Shown here: piece by piece, positions 14,598 through 23,112 of the stretch
Numbering within the stretch: the stretch's first letter is position 1
How the letters are laid out: each line of letters starts with the position of its first letter
From: Parvimonas sp.
GTDB lineage: Bacteria; Bacillota; Clostridia; Tissierellales; Peptoniphilaceae
NCBI GenBank assembly: GCA_022770425.1
Contig: JALEHY010000017.1
Coordinates: forward strand, 1-23,112
Direction: 5' to 3'
Length of the DNA stretch: 23,112 nucleotides
Made by a program: the position numbers and the translations under genes
Notes under the pieces: model-generated
Told to the model about the DNA's origin: nothing
The model's database searches: none
The model's input: only the letters and a program-made list of their open reading frames with translations

Positions 14598-14999
14598 CTA
14601 ACTTTCCTTTAAAGGCTCAATGTTAGGTCTTGAATTAAACTCTTGGATCATATATCCATTAGAATCAAACCAATACCATTTTTCGCCAACTTTAGCAACA
14701 GCACTCGCCAATGCTCCATAGTCTCCATGTACATGTAACATCCATTTACCGCTGTTCATCTTCCAACCTTCCAATTCTTTTAATTTTCCGCCATTATTAA
14801 AGTCATACCATTTATTATTAATTCTTATCCAAGAAGACGGACTATACTTTGGGTCAAACATAAAAGAATCTTTTCCTTGCGGAAAGAAATAATACCAACC
14901 CTCTTTAAAAATGCCTCCAACTCTATAGTACCAAGTTGTAACTCCACCGCAGTTTATCTCCCCCAACCATATTTCTTTCAGTATACAGTTTAAGTTCAA
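14598..14999 (-). pseudogene. Cell-wall-binding repeat fragment, likely C-terminus of a lost amidase or endolysin
   Basis: The open frame of about 133 residues is rich in aromatic and Gly residues, with repeats such as GGIFKEGWYYFFPQG, INNKWYDFNNGGKL, GWKMNSGKWML and VGEKWYWFDSNGYM. These are the pattern of choline-/glucan-binding (CW_binding) repeats. No catalytic domain is present, and no signal peptide. The only start near the 5' end is a TTG at 14999 without a convincing ribosome site, and the first 15 or so residues look unlike the rest. I read it as the surviving 3' end of an endolysin or autolysin gene, with the holin-like peptide just downstream. Confidence 0.65.
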
Positions 15000-15132
15000 A
15001 ATTATAAATCATATACAAAAATATAATAAAAGCAATGATTGCTCCTTGCGATTTAGTTTTAAAAGAATATTTTTCAGAAATTTTATAAAACTCATCCAAT
15101 CTTTCTTTAGAAATATCAAAAGTGGTTTTTAC
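14923..15132 (-). pseudogene. Unassigned membrane-protein remnant
   Basis: An open stretch of 69 codons has protein-like content: FDISKERLDEFYKISEKYSF, then a hydrophobic segment GAIIAFIIFLYMIYN. It lacks an ATG or good start in frame (a TAA lies four codons upstream of 15132) and runs into the wall-binding fragment in another frame. It appears to be the 3' or middle part of a decayed small membrane protein. No family recognised. The flank 15133-15263 is noncoding as far as I can see. Confidence 0.35.
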
Positions 15133-15263
15133 ATTAAAACAATTTTAAATGGTTATAAATGACAACGAAAAACTTATATAATGTTTTATGCAAAGAATCA
15201 CATATAACACAACATTGTAACTATATTATATGATATCACAACACTATGATAAAGTCAAACGTT

Positions 15264-16625
15264 TTATAAAAAAACTTTTTCAATCACTTCTCTTAAACTT
15301 TTTGACTTTTCCACTTTTAAATTTTTAAATTTTTTTTCATCTATATTTTCATCTGAAATATAAACTTTTTTGTAACCCATTCTGTCCAATTCTAAAAGTC
15401 TGTCCATTAGATTAGGAACTTTTTTCAATTCTCCGGTTAATCCGACTTCCGCAATAAATACATTATCTCTTAAAACAGCTTTATTTAAAACAGATGATGC
15501 TATTGAAATTATTACCGCTAAGTTTACAGACTGTTCTGTAATTTTAAGTCCTCCTGTTACCTTCAAAATAACATTTTTATTGTATAAATTAAAATCTGCT
15601 CTTTCTTCTAAAACGGAAATTAAAGTATTCAGTTGATCTTTTTTTAGACTGTCCCCTATTCTTATAGGATAATTTGTAAATGAAGTCGATACCAAACTTT
15701 CTATTTCGACAATTAAAAATCTGCTTCCTTCTTTTACAACCGAAAGGCAACTTCCGCAAATATCTTTATCTCTTTTAGTAACAAAAAACTCCGAAGGATT
15801 TTTAATTTCTATAAGCCCGTTTTCTTCCATTTTAAACAACCCGATTTCTCCAGTTCTTCCAAATCTGTTTTTCGTGCTTGTAAGCATTCTAAGACTTTCG
15901 TCAGAATCTCCTTCAAGTAATAAAACAGAATCAACCATATGTTCAAGAGTTCTAAGCCCTGCCATTTCGTCTTGTTTTGTCATATGACAAACTATAAAAA
16001 CACAGCGAGGTTTTTCGGTATTTTTTGCAACACGAACTAATTCGTTGATACACTCGACAGTTTGTGTAGGAGAGCCTGCTCTTGAAGATAATTCAGATAA
16101 AGTTACCGTTTGAATACTGTCCAAAATTACAATTTGTGCATCAACTTCATCAATAGACGAAAGTGCGCTGTCCATACTCTGAGTAGAATGAATCCAAATA
16201 TTTTCAGGAATTTTTTTTGCAATTCTGTTTGTTCTTGATTTTATTTGTGATGCACTTTCTTCAGCAGAAATGTATATGGTTTTTATGTTGTTACTCGCAA
16301 AGTCTATTGCTAATTGCAACAACAATGTGCTTTTACCACAGCCCGGTCTTGCAGTTAAAATATTTACGCTGTCTTTAACTATTCCCCCTCCAAGTACTCT
16401 GTTCAATTCGGAAATTCCGCATAAAAATCTATCATTTTCATTTACATTTACATTTTTTAACTTTTCAACTTTTGATTTTTTTAAAATTTTACCTGAAACA
16501 GTTTTTTCAGGCAAACTGTCAACTTCTTCCACAGTTCCCCAACTTCCGCAAAAACTACATTTTCCTTGCCAGCCAAGAGACTCTTTGTTGCAAGCTGTAC
16601 ATACAAACTTCTTTTTTACTTTCAT
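15264..16625 (-). CDS. radA: DNA repair protein RadA (Sms)
   Basis: This 453-residue protein is a branch-migration helicase of recombinational repair. Features in order are a C4 zinc finger (Cys9, Cys12, Cys23, Cys26), a RecA-like ATPase with Walker A ARPGCGKST (92-100) and Walker B VILDS (166-170), the RadA-specific KNRFG (252-256), and a C-terminal Lon-protease-like domain with VFIAEVGLTGELKKV. The first Walker A glycine is Ala. The motif usually reading GHVTKEG is CHMTKQDE here, and PRVLEHMVD reads LRTLEHMVD. Neighbouring carD and yacL recall the Bacillus radA-disA-yacL region, but disA is absent from between them. The ATG at 16625 has a weak GGTGA site and a very short leader. Confidence 0.95.
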   Translation of the reverse strand: MKVKKKFVCTACNKESLGWQGKCSFCGSWGTVEEVDSLPEKTVSGKILKKSKVEKLKNVNVNENDRFLCGISELNRVLGGGIVKDSVNILTARPGCGKSTLLLQLAIDFASNNIKTIYISAEESASQIKSRTNRIAKKIPENIWIHSTQSMDSALSSIDEVDAQIVILDSIQTVTLSELSSRAGSPTQTVECINELVRVAKNTEKPRCVFIVCHMTKQDEMAGLRTLEHMVDSVLLLEGDSDESLRMLTSTKNRFGRTGEIGLFKMEENGLIEIKNPSEFFVTKRDKDICGSCLSVVKEGSRFLIVEIESLVSTSFTNYPIRIGDSLKKDQLNTLISVLEERADFNLYNKNVILKVTGGLKITEQSVNLAVIISIASSVLNKAVLRDNVFIAEVGLTGELKKVPNLMDRLLELDRMGYKKVYISDENIDEKKFKNLKVEKSKSLREVIEKVFL

Positions 16626-16643
16626 ACAATCATCACCAAATAT

Positions 16644-16672
16644 ATTTTATTACAAAAAAAAATAAAAATCAA
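16644..16672 (-). promoter_or_regulatory. Promoter of radA
   Basis: TTGATT (16667-16672) and TAAAAT (16644-16649) on the minus strand are 17 bases apart; the transcript would begin about 12 bases before the radA start. Confidence 0.6.
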
Positions 16673-16678
16673 CAAAGC

Positions 16679-16718
16679 AAAAAGGCAAGTGAAAAGTTGT
16701 ATAATCACTCGCCTTTTT
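16679..16718. terminator. Terminator after the DUF1307 lipoprotein gene
   Basis: Arms 16679-16692 (AAAAAGGCAAGTGA) and 16705-16718 (TCACTCGCCTTTTT) pair with one mismatch and end in T-runs on either strand. It lies directly upstream of the radA promoter. Positions 16719-16802 show nothing else. Confidence 0.85.
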
Positions 16719-16802
16719 ACAAATTTAATCTTCGGTAATAAATTATGCTATATTTTCTTAAATTAAACAGAAAGAATAAATATCAAGTTTTAAGTTTTAA
16801 AA

Positions 16803-17258
16803 TTATTTACTTTCTTTGTAACCTTGTTCTGTTAAACTTTTTTCTAAAGTTGCCATTTTTTTCATTTCTTCAACATCTTTTGCTTCTATGAAAGAACCGT
16901 CCTTAAATTTACTCGGATCAACCTTTGCAACATCAATAGTAAAAGTAATTTCTACATCTTTTTCACTTACATTTGTCTTTACCGTTATGCCGTCTCCCAG
17001 TTGTTTAACCATAGCTTCTACCATAGGAACAAAAGCTTCTGCTTCCGCTTTTGTTTTTACTCCTAAACTTTCAAAATCTTCTGACATTTTCATCGTAACT
17101 GTTTTTACATCTTCGCCCTTATATTCAACAACCATAGTTTCTTTTTTACCGTTTTCTTCTTTAATAAAAGTCTTTTTACTTCCTCCGGAACAAGCAACCA
17201 AACAGATTATTGACAATACCAAAGCAAAATTTTTAAAAATTTTTCTTAAATCTTTCAT
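16803..17258 (-). CDS. DUF1307 (YehR-like) lipoprotein
   Basis: This 151-residue protein has a lipoprotein signal (lipobox LVAC with the modified Cys at 23), so it is anchored on the outer face of the membrane. The mature part has the pattern of the DUF1307/YehR family: a beta-strand start TFIKEENGKKETMVVEY, VEYKGEDVKTVT, the central SLGVKTKAEAEA and a C-terminal LEKSLTEQGYKE. Function of the family is unknown. It is a single-gene unit, with its own extended -10 promoter and a terminator. Confidence 0.8.
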   Translation of the reverse strand: MKDLRKIFKNFALVLSIICLVACSGGSKKTFIKEENGKKETMVVEYKGEDVKTVTMKMSEDFESLGVKTKAEAEAFVPMVEAMVKQLGDGITVKTNVSEKDVEITFTIDVAKVDPSKFKDGSFIEAKDVEEMKKMATLEKSLTEQGYKESK

Positions 17259-17289
17259 AGTCTCACGTCCTTTATTTTTATTTTTCTAT

Positions 17290-17298
17290 ATTATAACA
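17290..17298 (-). promoter_or_regulatory. Extended -10 promoter of the lipoprotein gene
   Basis: TGTTATAAT on the minus strand is a full extended -10, 32 bases upstream of the lipoprotein start. The -35 region is poor (TCACAA at 18 bases). Confidence 0.55.
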
Positions 17299-17312
17299 AA
17301 TAAAAAAATATA

Positions 17313-17335
17313 TTTGTGACCTAATTGGTTACAAA
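17313..17335 (-). terminator. Imperfect palindrome, weak terminator or operator
   Basis: TTTGTGACC (17313-17321) and GGTTACAAA (17327-17335) form a 9-bp stem with one mismatch, followed on the minus strand by a U-rich run. It may end the pcrA-ligA-ybjQ transcript, but it also overlaps the -35 region of the lipoprotein promoter and could be an operator. Confidence 0.45.
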
Positions 17336-17351
17336 AAACACAAAATAAAAT

Positions 17352-17672
17352 TTATTCTATTATAACAGCTGTACCTGAACAAGTTACCATCATCATACTG
17401 TTTGATGCTCCCAAAACTTCATAATCCATTTTTAATCCTACAATAGCATTAGCTCCGATTTCTCTGGCTCTATCCATAATTTCTTCTAAGCTTTCATCTC
17501 TTGCTACTGTTAATTCATCTTCATAACCTTTTGAACGGCCTCCAAAAAAATCTCTAAGTCCGGCACCAAAATCCTTCACAAAATTAACTCCTGTAACAAC
17601 TTCTCCGAACACTACACCTTTGTATTCAACAATTTTATATCCTTCTACACTGTTTGTTGTTGTTATTATCAT
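17352..17672 (-). CDS. YbjQ/DUF74 family protein
   Basis: This 106-residue protein is a compact domain starting MIITTTNSVEGYKIVEYKG, with VVFGEVVTG, the helix ARDESLEEIMDRAREIGANA and a conserved VGLKMDYE strand, which define the YbjQ/DUF74 fold, a pentameric putative heavy-metal-binding family. It is cytoplasmic. The ATG at 17672 has a strong AGGAGGT site. The gene starts 23 bases after ligA and likely belongs to the same transcript. Biochemical role is not known. Confidence 0.9.
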   Translation of the reverse strand: MIITTTNSVEGYKIVEYKGVVFGEVVTGVNFVKDFGAGLRDFFGGRSKGYEDELTVARDESLEEIMDRAREIGANAIVGLKMDYEVLGASNSMMMVTCSGTAVIIE

Positions 17673-17695
17673 AACTACCTCCTATTAATATAATT

Positions 17696-19681
17696 TTAAT
17701 TTTTGACTTTTTTCAAAAAAATTTCTAAATTTTCTTGTGAAATAATTTCTACGCCAAGTTCTAACGCTTTTTTTAATTTTGATCCCGCTTTTTCTCCGAC
17801 AATTAGAAAATCTGTCGATTTACCGACTGAAGATTGTACAATAAGTCCGTTTTCACTAAAGAAATTTTCCAAGTCACTCCTCTTATAATTTTCAAAAGTT
17901 CCGGTTATAACTACCTTTTTATCGGTAAATTCATTTTCTGTAATATCCTTATAACTTTCTATTTTAATTCCTTTACTTAAAAGCAAATCCAATGATTTTT
18001 TACTGTATTCATCATTGAAAAATTCAAATATACATCTTGCGACAACTTCTCCTATATCTTGAATTTCTAAAAGTTCTTCTTCAGTTACTACCCTTAAACT
18101 ATCTAAATTCTTATACTTTTTAGCCAAATCTTTTGCGGTTTTTATTCCAACATTTTTTATACCGAGAGCATAAATAAAATTTTCTAAATTTACATTTTTA
18201 CTTTTTTCAATTGAATTTAAAAGATTTTTTGCCTTTTTTTCTTTAAATTTATCCAAAGTTAAAAGTTTTTCGAATGTCAAGTCATAAATCTTGTATACAG
18301 TATCAACTTTTAAATTTTCAAAAAGGCTCTCAATTGTTTTTTCACTAAGTCCTTCAATATTCATAGCTGTTTTACTTGAAAAGTGTACTAATGAAGAAAT
18401 AAGCTGTGGAGTACAACCTAATGTATTTGTACAAAATATATGAACTCCGTCTTTTATAAGTTCACTTTTACAAAACGGACAGTGTGTAGGCGGTAAAATT
18501 TCAATTTCATTACTGTCTTCACTTGGCAAAACTCCTAAAATTTCCGGAATTACATCATTAGAGCGTCTAACTAAAACTCTCGAATTGATTTTTACATTTT
18601 TTCTTTGTATATCATCATAATTGTTAAGAGTTGCTCTCTTTACAGTAACATCACCTATTTCAACTTCTTCTAAAATGGCAGTAGGTGTTACTTTTCCGCT
18701 TCTGCCTACATTCCAAACAACATCTTTCAATATCGTACTATACTCTTGTGCCTCAAACTTATAAGCAATTGCAAAACGTGGAAATTTATTTGTATATCCA
18801 AAATATTCTCTAAGTTCAAAATCATTAACTTTGATTACCGCTCCGTCTGTTAAATAGTCAACTTCTTTTCTTAATTTTTCTATTTCTTGTATTTTTTCGA
18901 TTATCTGTTCTAAAGTTTCACATTTTTTTTCATAATTATTAACTTTAAATTTATTTTTTCTTAAAAAATCAATCATCTCTTCTTGAGTTTTAAAAGGAGC
19001 ATTTGCTTTAAACCCTACATTATAGATAAAGGCGTCCAAATTTCTCTGAGCTGTTTTTTTGGGATCTAAATTCCTAATTGCACCTGCTGCAGCATTTCTT
19101 GCATTTTTTAAAGGAATTTCATTTAGCTCATTATATTTTTTTAATGCTGACAACGGCATAATCGCTTCCCCTTGAATTTCCACAAGACCGTTATAGTCTA
19201 TTTCAAGAGGAATACTTTTTATGGTTTTTACCTGTTCAAAAACTTCTTCTCCGTAAATTCCGTTACCTCTTGTAGATGCAGAAATTAATTTTCCGTTATC
19301 ATACGTTAAATTTATAGTAAGCCCGTCAAATTTAAATTCTACATAATACTCAAGTTTTTTATTCACGTTGTGAAGAGAATTATACTCTTTTAAAAATTTT
19401 TCACATCTTCTGCAAAATTCCCTTAATTCCTCAATACTCTGTGCCTTTTGTAAACTATACAATTCTTGTAAGTGAATATGTTTTTCAAACTTTTCTAAAA
19501 CATCGCCTCCAACTCTCTGTGTCGGAGAATTATCTAAAACTATTCCGGTTTTTTTCTCAAGTTTTAAAAGTTCATCATAAAGTTTATCATACTCTGCATC
19601 ACTTACAAGAGGTTCATCCAAAGTATAATAATGATAAGCCCATAAATTCAACTTATCAACTATTTCTCTCATATTTTCCAT
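17696..19681 (-). CDS. ligA: NAD-dependent DNA ligase LigA
   Basis: This 661-residue enzyme seals nicks in replication and repair using NAD. It has the N-terminal NAD-binding Ia domain (HYYTLDEPLVSDAEYD), the nucleotidyl-accepting Lys117 in KFDG (117-120), the OB domain with GRSGKVTP, a C4 zinc finger (Cys401, Cys404, Cys417, Cys423), helix-hairpin-helix repeats (about 440-570) and a C-terminal BRCT domain (about 588-661). Length is normal. The start ATG follows the pcrA stop directly with no gap, indicating translational coupling in the conserved pcrA-ligA operon. Confidence 0.97.
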   Translation of the reverse strand: MENMREIVDKLNLWAYHYYTLDEPLVSDAEYDKLYDELLKLEKKTGIVLDNSPTQRVGGDVLEKFEKHIHLQELYSLQKAQSIEELREFCRRCEKFLKEYNSLHNVNKKLEYYVEFKFDGLTINLTYDNGKLISASTRGNGIYGEEVFEQVKTIKSIPLEIDYNGLVEIQGEAIMPLSALKKYNELNEIPLKNARNAAAGAIRNLDPKKTAQRNLDAFIYNVGFKANAPFKTQEEMIDFLRKNKFKVNNYEKKCETLEQIIEKIQEIEKLRKEVDYLTDGAVIKVNDFELREYFGYTNKFPRFAIAYKFEAQEYSTILKDVVWNVGRSGKVTPTAILEEVEIGDVTVKRATLNNYDDIQRKNVKINSRVLVRRSNDVIPEILGVLPSEDSNEIEILPPTHCPFCKSELIKDGVHIFCTNTLGCTPQLISSLVHFSSKTAMNIEGLSEKTIESLFENLKVDTVYKIYDLTFEKLLTLDKFKEKKAKNLLNSIEKSKNVNLENFIYALGIKNVGIKTAKDLAKKYKNLDSLRVVTEEELLEIQDIGEVVARCIFEFFNDEYSKKSLDLLLSKGIKIESYKDITENEFTDKKVVITGTFENYKRSDLENFFSENGLIVQSSVGKSTDFLIVGEKAGSKLKKALELGVEIISQENLEIFLKKVKN

Positions 19682-21934
19682 TTACGATTTTTTCACTCTC
19701 TTTTCTTTATTCAAATCAAAAAGTTTAACTCCAACATCATCAAAATCAACCATCATCATACTTTTACTTCCTGATTTTTCAACCTTTATTACGGTTCCCG
19801 CACCGTATTTTTCATGTTTAATTTTGTCTCCGACTTTAAATAATAAAGACTGTTTTGAATTTTCCTTTTTAAAATACGAATTAAGAGGTTTATCAAGTTT
19901 AGTTCGTCCAATGTCAGAGTTAGAAACGTAAGTTTTGGAATAATCCGTATACGCTTCATTTCTGATTTTACTCGTTGAAACCCTTTCGTTATCAAAATTA
20001 AACTCAAATTTGTTACTCTTATCATCAACAAAATTTATAATCTCATCAACGAAACTTGATTCTCTGTATATATTTGTTTTCCCATACATATTCATGCTTT
20101 TTGTAGAAGAAATATACAATTTTTCTTTTGCTCTTGTAATTGCCACATAAAAAAGTCTTCTCTCTTCCTCAAGACCGTCATCTCTCTCCTTTATCGCTCT
20201 TTCACTCGGAAAAATTCCCTCATTCATTCCTATTATGAAAACAACTTTATATTCTAATCCCTTTGCCGCATGAACAGTAGTTAAAGTAACTGCACCTTCG
20301 TCAAGTGCGGTTTTGTCAATGTCTGATAAAAGACTGTTTGTTTCAAGATATTCCAGAAGTTTTACATTTTTATAGTTCTTTTCAATTTCCTCTAAAAACA
20401 TATAAATATTTTCTTGTTTTTTCTCAAACTCTTTCTTCTCATTTTCACTCAAATAAGTCAAAAACTCTATAGAATCTAAAAGCTCTTTAGTCAACACATA
20501 AATGTCCGTATCATCTACACAAGTTATAAATCCAAAAATCAAATCTCTAAAAATTTCAAAAGAATCTTTTAATTTTTTACTTACAGAATCCAAAAATTCA
20601 TTTCTAAAAAGTCCTTCAAACAGACTTATCCCCTCGCTATAACAAAAATCCTCAAGTTTTTTTAAACTCATATCTCCTATTGATCTTTTAGGATAATTTA
20701 TTATTCTTCTAAAAGCATTATCATCTTTAGGATTTGCAATAAGTTTCAGATAAGCCAAGATATCTTTTATTTCTTTTCTGTCGTAAAACTTTAACCCTCC
20801 AACCATTTTATAAACAATTGAATTTTTCCTTAAGGCATTTTCAATAGCAAAAGATTGAAAATTAGCCCTATACATAATAGCAATATCAGAAAGATTGTAT
20901 CCGTCAAAAATAAGCTTTGAAATTCTGTCAGAAACTTCTATCGCCTCATAATTTTCATTTTGATAACTTTTATAAATTATTTCATCTCCGCCCTCTTTTT
21001 TAGTCCAAAGATTTTTTTCCTTTCTATTTATATTATTTTTTATCAGTTCATTTGCACAATCTAAAATCCTCTGTGTAGAACGATAATTTTGTTCAAGCAA
21101 AATTATCCTTGAATTCTCAAAGTCATTTTCAAAATTTAAAATATTAGAAATATTAGCCCCTCTCCAACCATATATGGACTGGTCAATATCTCCTACCGCA
21201 CATACATTTTTATATTTAGATGCCAAAAGTTTTATTATCTCATACTGAGCATCATTAGTGTCTTGATATTCGTCAACATAGATATACTTAAACTTTTCAG
21301 AATAATAATCAAGAACCTCAGGATTTTTAGTCAAAAGTTCTATTGTTTTAAAAATCAAATCATCAAAATCCAATGCATTATTTTTAACTAAAATCTCTTC
21401 ATACTTAGCATATATTTTGGCAACAATATCAGTATTTGTTCCAAAAGAAAAATATTTTGAAAAATCCTTAGGTGCTACATTTTTACCTTTAGCATCACTT
21501 ATAAGTCCGATTATAGCGGATTTAAATTCTCCAAGCACCGTTTCCCAAACAGGATTTTGTTTAAAAATCTCCTTTAAAACAAGTTTTTGATCGTCTCTGT
21601 CATATATGGTAAAGTTACTGTTATATCCTATTTTTTCAATATGAAACCTTAAAATTTTAGAACAAATAGAATGAAAAGTTCCAATCCACATTGAAGAAAT
21701 ATTTTTTTCAAACACATTTTCAATTCTTTCTCTCATTTCCTTAGCAGCTTTATTTGTAAAAGTGATTGCCAAAATTTCATATTCACTAACATTTTTTTCC
21801 AAAACACTGTAAGCAATCTTTGTGGTTAAGACTTTAGTCTTACCGCTACCCGCTCCTGCAAGCACTAAAAGAGGACCTCCAAAATATTCAACCGCCTCTA
21901 ATTGCCTATTATTTAAACCATTTAATAAATTCAT
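19682..21934 (-). CDS. pcrA: ATP-dependent DNA helicase PcrA/UvrD
   Basis: This 750-residue superfamily 1A helicase acts in DNA repair and rolling-circle replication and removes stalled polymerase. Motifs are Walker A AGAGSGKT (26-33), motif II VDEYQDTN, motif III GDIDQSIYGWRGA, motif V TVHAAKGLEY, motif VI VAITRAKEKL, and a C-terminal Tudor-like segment with VGDKIKHEKYGAGTV that in PcrA binds RNA polymerase. I chose ATG at 21934, five bases after GAGGTG; a TTG five codons upstream would place the ribosome site inside the gene. It is the first gene of pcrA-ligA-ybjQ. Confidence 0.96.
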   Translation of the reverse strand: MNLLNGLNNRQLEAVEYFGGPLLVLAGAGSGKTKVLTTKIAYSVLEKNVSEYEILAITFTNKAAKEMRERIENVFEKNISSMWIGTFHSICSKILRFHIEKIGYNSNFTIYDRDDQKLVLKEIFKQNPVWETVLGEFKSAIIGLISDAKGKNVAPKDFSKYFSFGTNTDIVAKIYAKYEEILVKNNALDFDDLIFKTIELLTKNPEVLDYYSEKFKYIYVDEYQDTNDAQYEIIKLLASKYKNVCAVGDIDQSIYGWRGANISNILNFENDFENSRIILLEQNYRSTQRILDCANELIKNNINRKEKNLWTKKEGGDEIIYKSYQNENYEAIEVSDRISKLIFDGYNLSDIAIMYRANFQSFAIENALRKNSIVYKMVGGLKFYDRKEIKDILAYLKLIANPKDDNAFRRIINYPKRSIGDMSLKKLEDFCYSEGISLFEGLFRNEFLDSVSKKLKDSFEIFRDLIFGFITCVDDTDIYVLTKELLDSIEFLTYLSENEKKEFEKKQENIYMFLEEIEKNYKNVKLLEYLETNSLLSDIDKTALDEGAVTLTTVHAAKGLEYKVVFIIGMNEGIFPSERAIKERDDGLEEERRLFYVAITRAKEKLYISSTKSMNMYGKTNIYRESSFVDEIINFVDDKSNKFEFNFDNERVSTSKIRNEAYTDYSKTYVSNSDIGRTKLDKPLNSYFKKENSKQSLLFKVGDKIKHEKYGAGTVIKVEKSGSKSMMMVDFDDVGVKLFDLNKEKRVKKS

Positions 21935-21950
21935 AAAACACCTCAACATT

Positions 21951-21959
21951 ATTATATCA
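21951..21959 (-). promoter_or_regulatory. Extended -10 promoter of pcrA-ligA
   Basis: TGATATAAT on the minus strand is a full extended -10, 16 bases before the pcrA start. No good -35 is visible. Confidence 0.5.
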
Positions 21960-22050
21960 TAATTTTCTTTTGATAATCTAAATTATGCTAAATTATGATG
22001 AATTTATCTTAATTTTTCTTAGAAAATTAAATTAATGTAAATTTATAAAA

Positions 22051-22080
22051 AAAATAACCCGACAAAAATCGAGTTATTTT
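22051..22080. terminator. Terminator after the acyltransferase gene
   Basis: AAAATAACCCGA (22051-22062) pairs with TCGAGTTATTTT (22069-22080), with one mismatch or wobble, and is followed by a U-run on the minus-strand transcript. Confidence 0.85.
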
Positions 22081-23071
22081 AAATCGTATTGATTTTATTA
22101 ATGTATTTTTTTACTTGTTTCATAGGAAAACTGAAAATATCTTGTGATAAAATTACACTAATCAAAATACCTATTAAAAGAAAAATAATTTTTCCAAAAC
22201 GTCCGACAAAGAACAAATTTGAAATATTTAAGTAAGAATATAATAACAAGTACAATTTCCAATGCCAAAAATAAACATTTATTGAATTTTTCCCCATTTT
22301 ACTGATAAATCTTATTTCTTTCGACGGTATACAAACTATAAAAGAAAAACAAAGTAAAGTTGATATAAAATAACAAAACAGTCTTATCACAGGTCCGTAC
22401 TTAATAATTTCAGGGTAAAAGGGATTTCGACCTGTGAATAAGTATCTAAGTTTATAAACTTCGTTAAGATTTACAAAACACAACACCAACCATAGCAGTA
22501 TAATAAAAACTCCCGCAAATAAAAGGTACTTATTTTTTTCTTTAAACTCTATAATTTCTTTACTTTTAATCATAGTCCCCAATAAATAGAAAGGGAAAAA
22601 TATAATAGTCCTTGAAAGATAAAGAAAATCGTTAATTGATTTGTCATATCCAACAAAACATGCAAGCATAATTGAAAAAACCAAAATATATTTTTTATTT
22701 TGATTTTTTAAAATATAAAATATAATCGTATATATTGCCAAAACAAACATAAACCAAGAAATTCCTCCATCAGAAAGAAGTGAAAAACTTACATTTACAT
22801 TCCCCTGTAATCTGTCAATGACCACTGATAGTATCTTATATAAAAATCCTATGCTAACATAAAAAATACATTTTTGTACTATATTCTTTTCGCTATGAAA
22901 TAATCCTGAAATAAAAATAAATAATGGCATATGAAATGAGTATATAAATAAAAATATACTTTTATAAAAATCAGACTGACCTGTAAACTCATCAGCCAAA
23001 TGCCCTATAACTACAAGTGTTATTAAAAAAAATTTTATATTATCCCACAAAGCAACTCTATTTTTAATCAT
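22079..23071 (-). CDS. Acyltransferase-3 family membrane protein
   Basis: This 330-residue protein has about ten predicted membrane helices. The N-terminal signature is RVALWDNIKFFLITLVVIGH with the conserved His, followed by FHMPLFIFISG, the usual second block of acyltransferase-3 proteins. These transfer acyl groups (often O-acetyl) to cell-surface sugars, peptidoglycan or lipids. There is no C-terminal SGNH domain. The ATG at 23071 has GGAGG at a spacing of 5; a TTG at 23083 would overlap that site. It is a single gene with a terminator. The acceptor cannot be told. Confidence 0.88.
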   Translation of the reverse strand: MIKNRVALWDNIKFFLITLVVIGHLADEFTGQSDFYKSIFLFIYSFHMPLFIFISGLFHSEKNIVQKCIFYVSIGFLYKILSVVIDRLQGNVNVSFSLLSDGGISWFMFVLAIYTIIFYILKNQNKKYILVFSIMLACFVGYDKSINDFLYLSRTIIFFPFYLLGTMIKSKEIIEFKEKNKYLLFAGVFIILLWLVLCFVNLNEVYKLRYLFTGRNPFYPEIIKYGPVIRLFCYFISTLLCFSFIVCIPSKEIRFISKMGKNSINVYFWHWKLYLLLYSYLNISNLFFVGRFGKIIFLLIGILISVILSQDIFSFPMKQVKKYINKINTI

Positions 23072-23089
23072 ATTTTCCTCCAAAATTTA

Positions 23090-23095
23090 ACTATA
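23090..23095 (-). promoter_or_regulatory. Candidate -10 for the acyltransferase gene
   Basis: TATAGT on the minus strand lies 18 bases upstream of the start; the -35 region is at or beyond the window edge. Confidence 0.3.
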
Positions 23096-23112
23096 CAATA
23101 TTATTCTTTTTT

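Noticed and set aside
16270..16766. Plus-strand frames across the 5' end of radA and its leader
   Set aside because: Antisense to a clear radA gene with zinc finger and promoter; no family features.

Overview
The window is an AT-rich, Gram-positive, low-GC Firmicutes-type chromosome segment. Polypurine Shine-Dalgarno sites, A/T-rich codon use, a class B sortase, an ECF transporter operon, CarD, YacL, RadA and PcrA-LigA all fit a Peptoniphilaceae/Tissierellia-like anaerobe such as Parvimonas. That genus guess is inference; no rRNA or marker search was possible.

Region 1 (about 150-3480, minus strand) is the most interesting part. Read along the minus strand, it holds a promoter, a small cationic amphipathic peptide gene, a strong intercistronic hairpin, a large multi-spanning membrane protein, a SpoIIM/DUF95 protein, an ABC ATPase and a 27-residue hydrophobic cationic peptide. 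This is the A-B-C-D-E layout of circularin-type circular bacteriocin clusters. The precursor reading frame carries an in-frame amber codon at codon 28 of 73, so in this sequence the bacteriocin looks broken, recoded or split. The 27-residue peptide gene exists twice, as 86-bp near-identical direct repeats. One copy closes the bacteriocin cluster and the other sits directly behind ecfT.

Region 2 (3635-6310, minus strand) is the ecfA1-ecfA2-ecfT operon for the energising module of ECF vitamin transporters. It ends with the second copy of the small peptide gene and a rho-independent terminator. Between ecfA1 and the divergent folA gene lie six tandem copies of a roughly 91-bp repeat (6361-6892). 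Each copy is preceded by an extended -10 promoter motif pointing toward folA.

Region 3 (6962-12498, plus strand) carries folA (dihydrofolate reductase) and srtB (class B sortase) as a tight pair. A terminator follows, then a 1329-residue secreted surface protein with IPT/TIG-like repeats and a noncanonical C-terminal sorting motif, LVKTN. A bidirectional terminator closes the region.

Region 4 (12554-16672, minus strand) contains radA, carD and yacL (PIN-TRAM). Between radA and carD is a decayed insert: a cell-wall-binding-repeat fragment without its catalytic domain, a 56-residue holin-like membrane peptide and an unassigned membrane-protein remnant. These look like the remains of a lysis module.

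Region 5 (16803-23071, minus strand) holds a DUF1307/YehR-like lipoprotein, a YbjQ-like protein, ligA and pcrA in a head-to-tail repair operon (pcrA-ligA-ybjQ), and an acyltransferase-3 membrane protein at the right edge.
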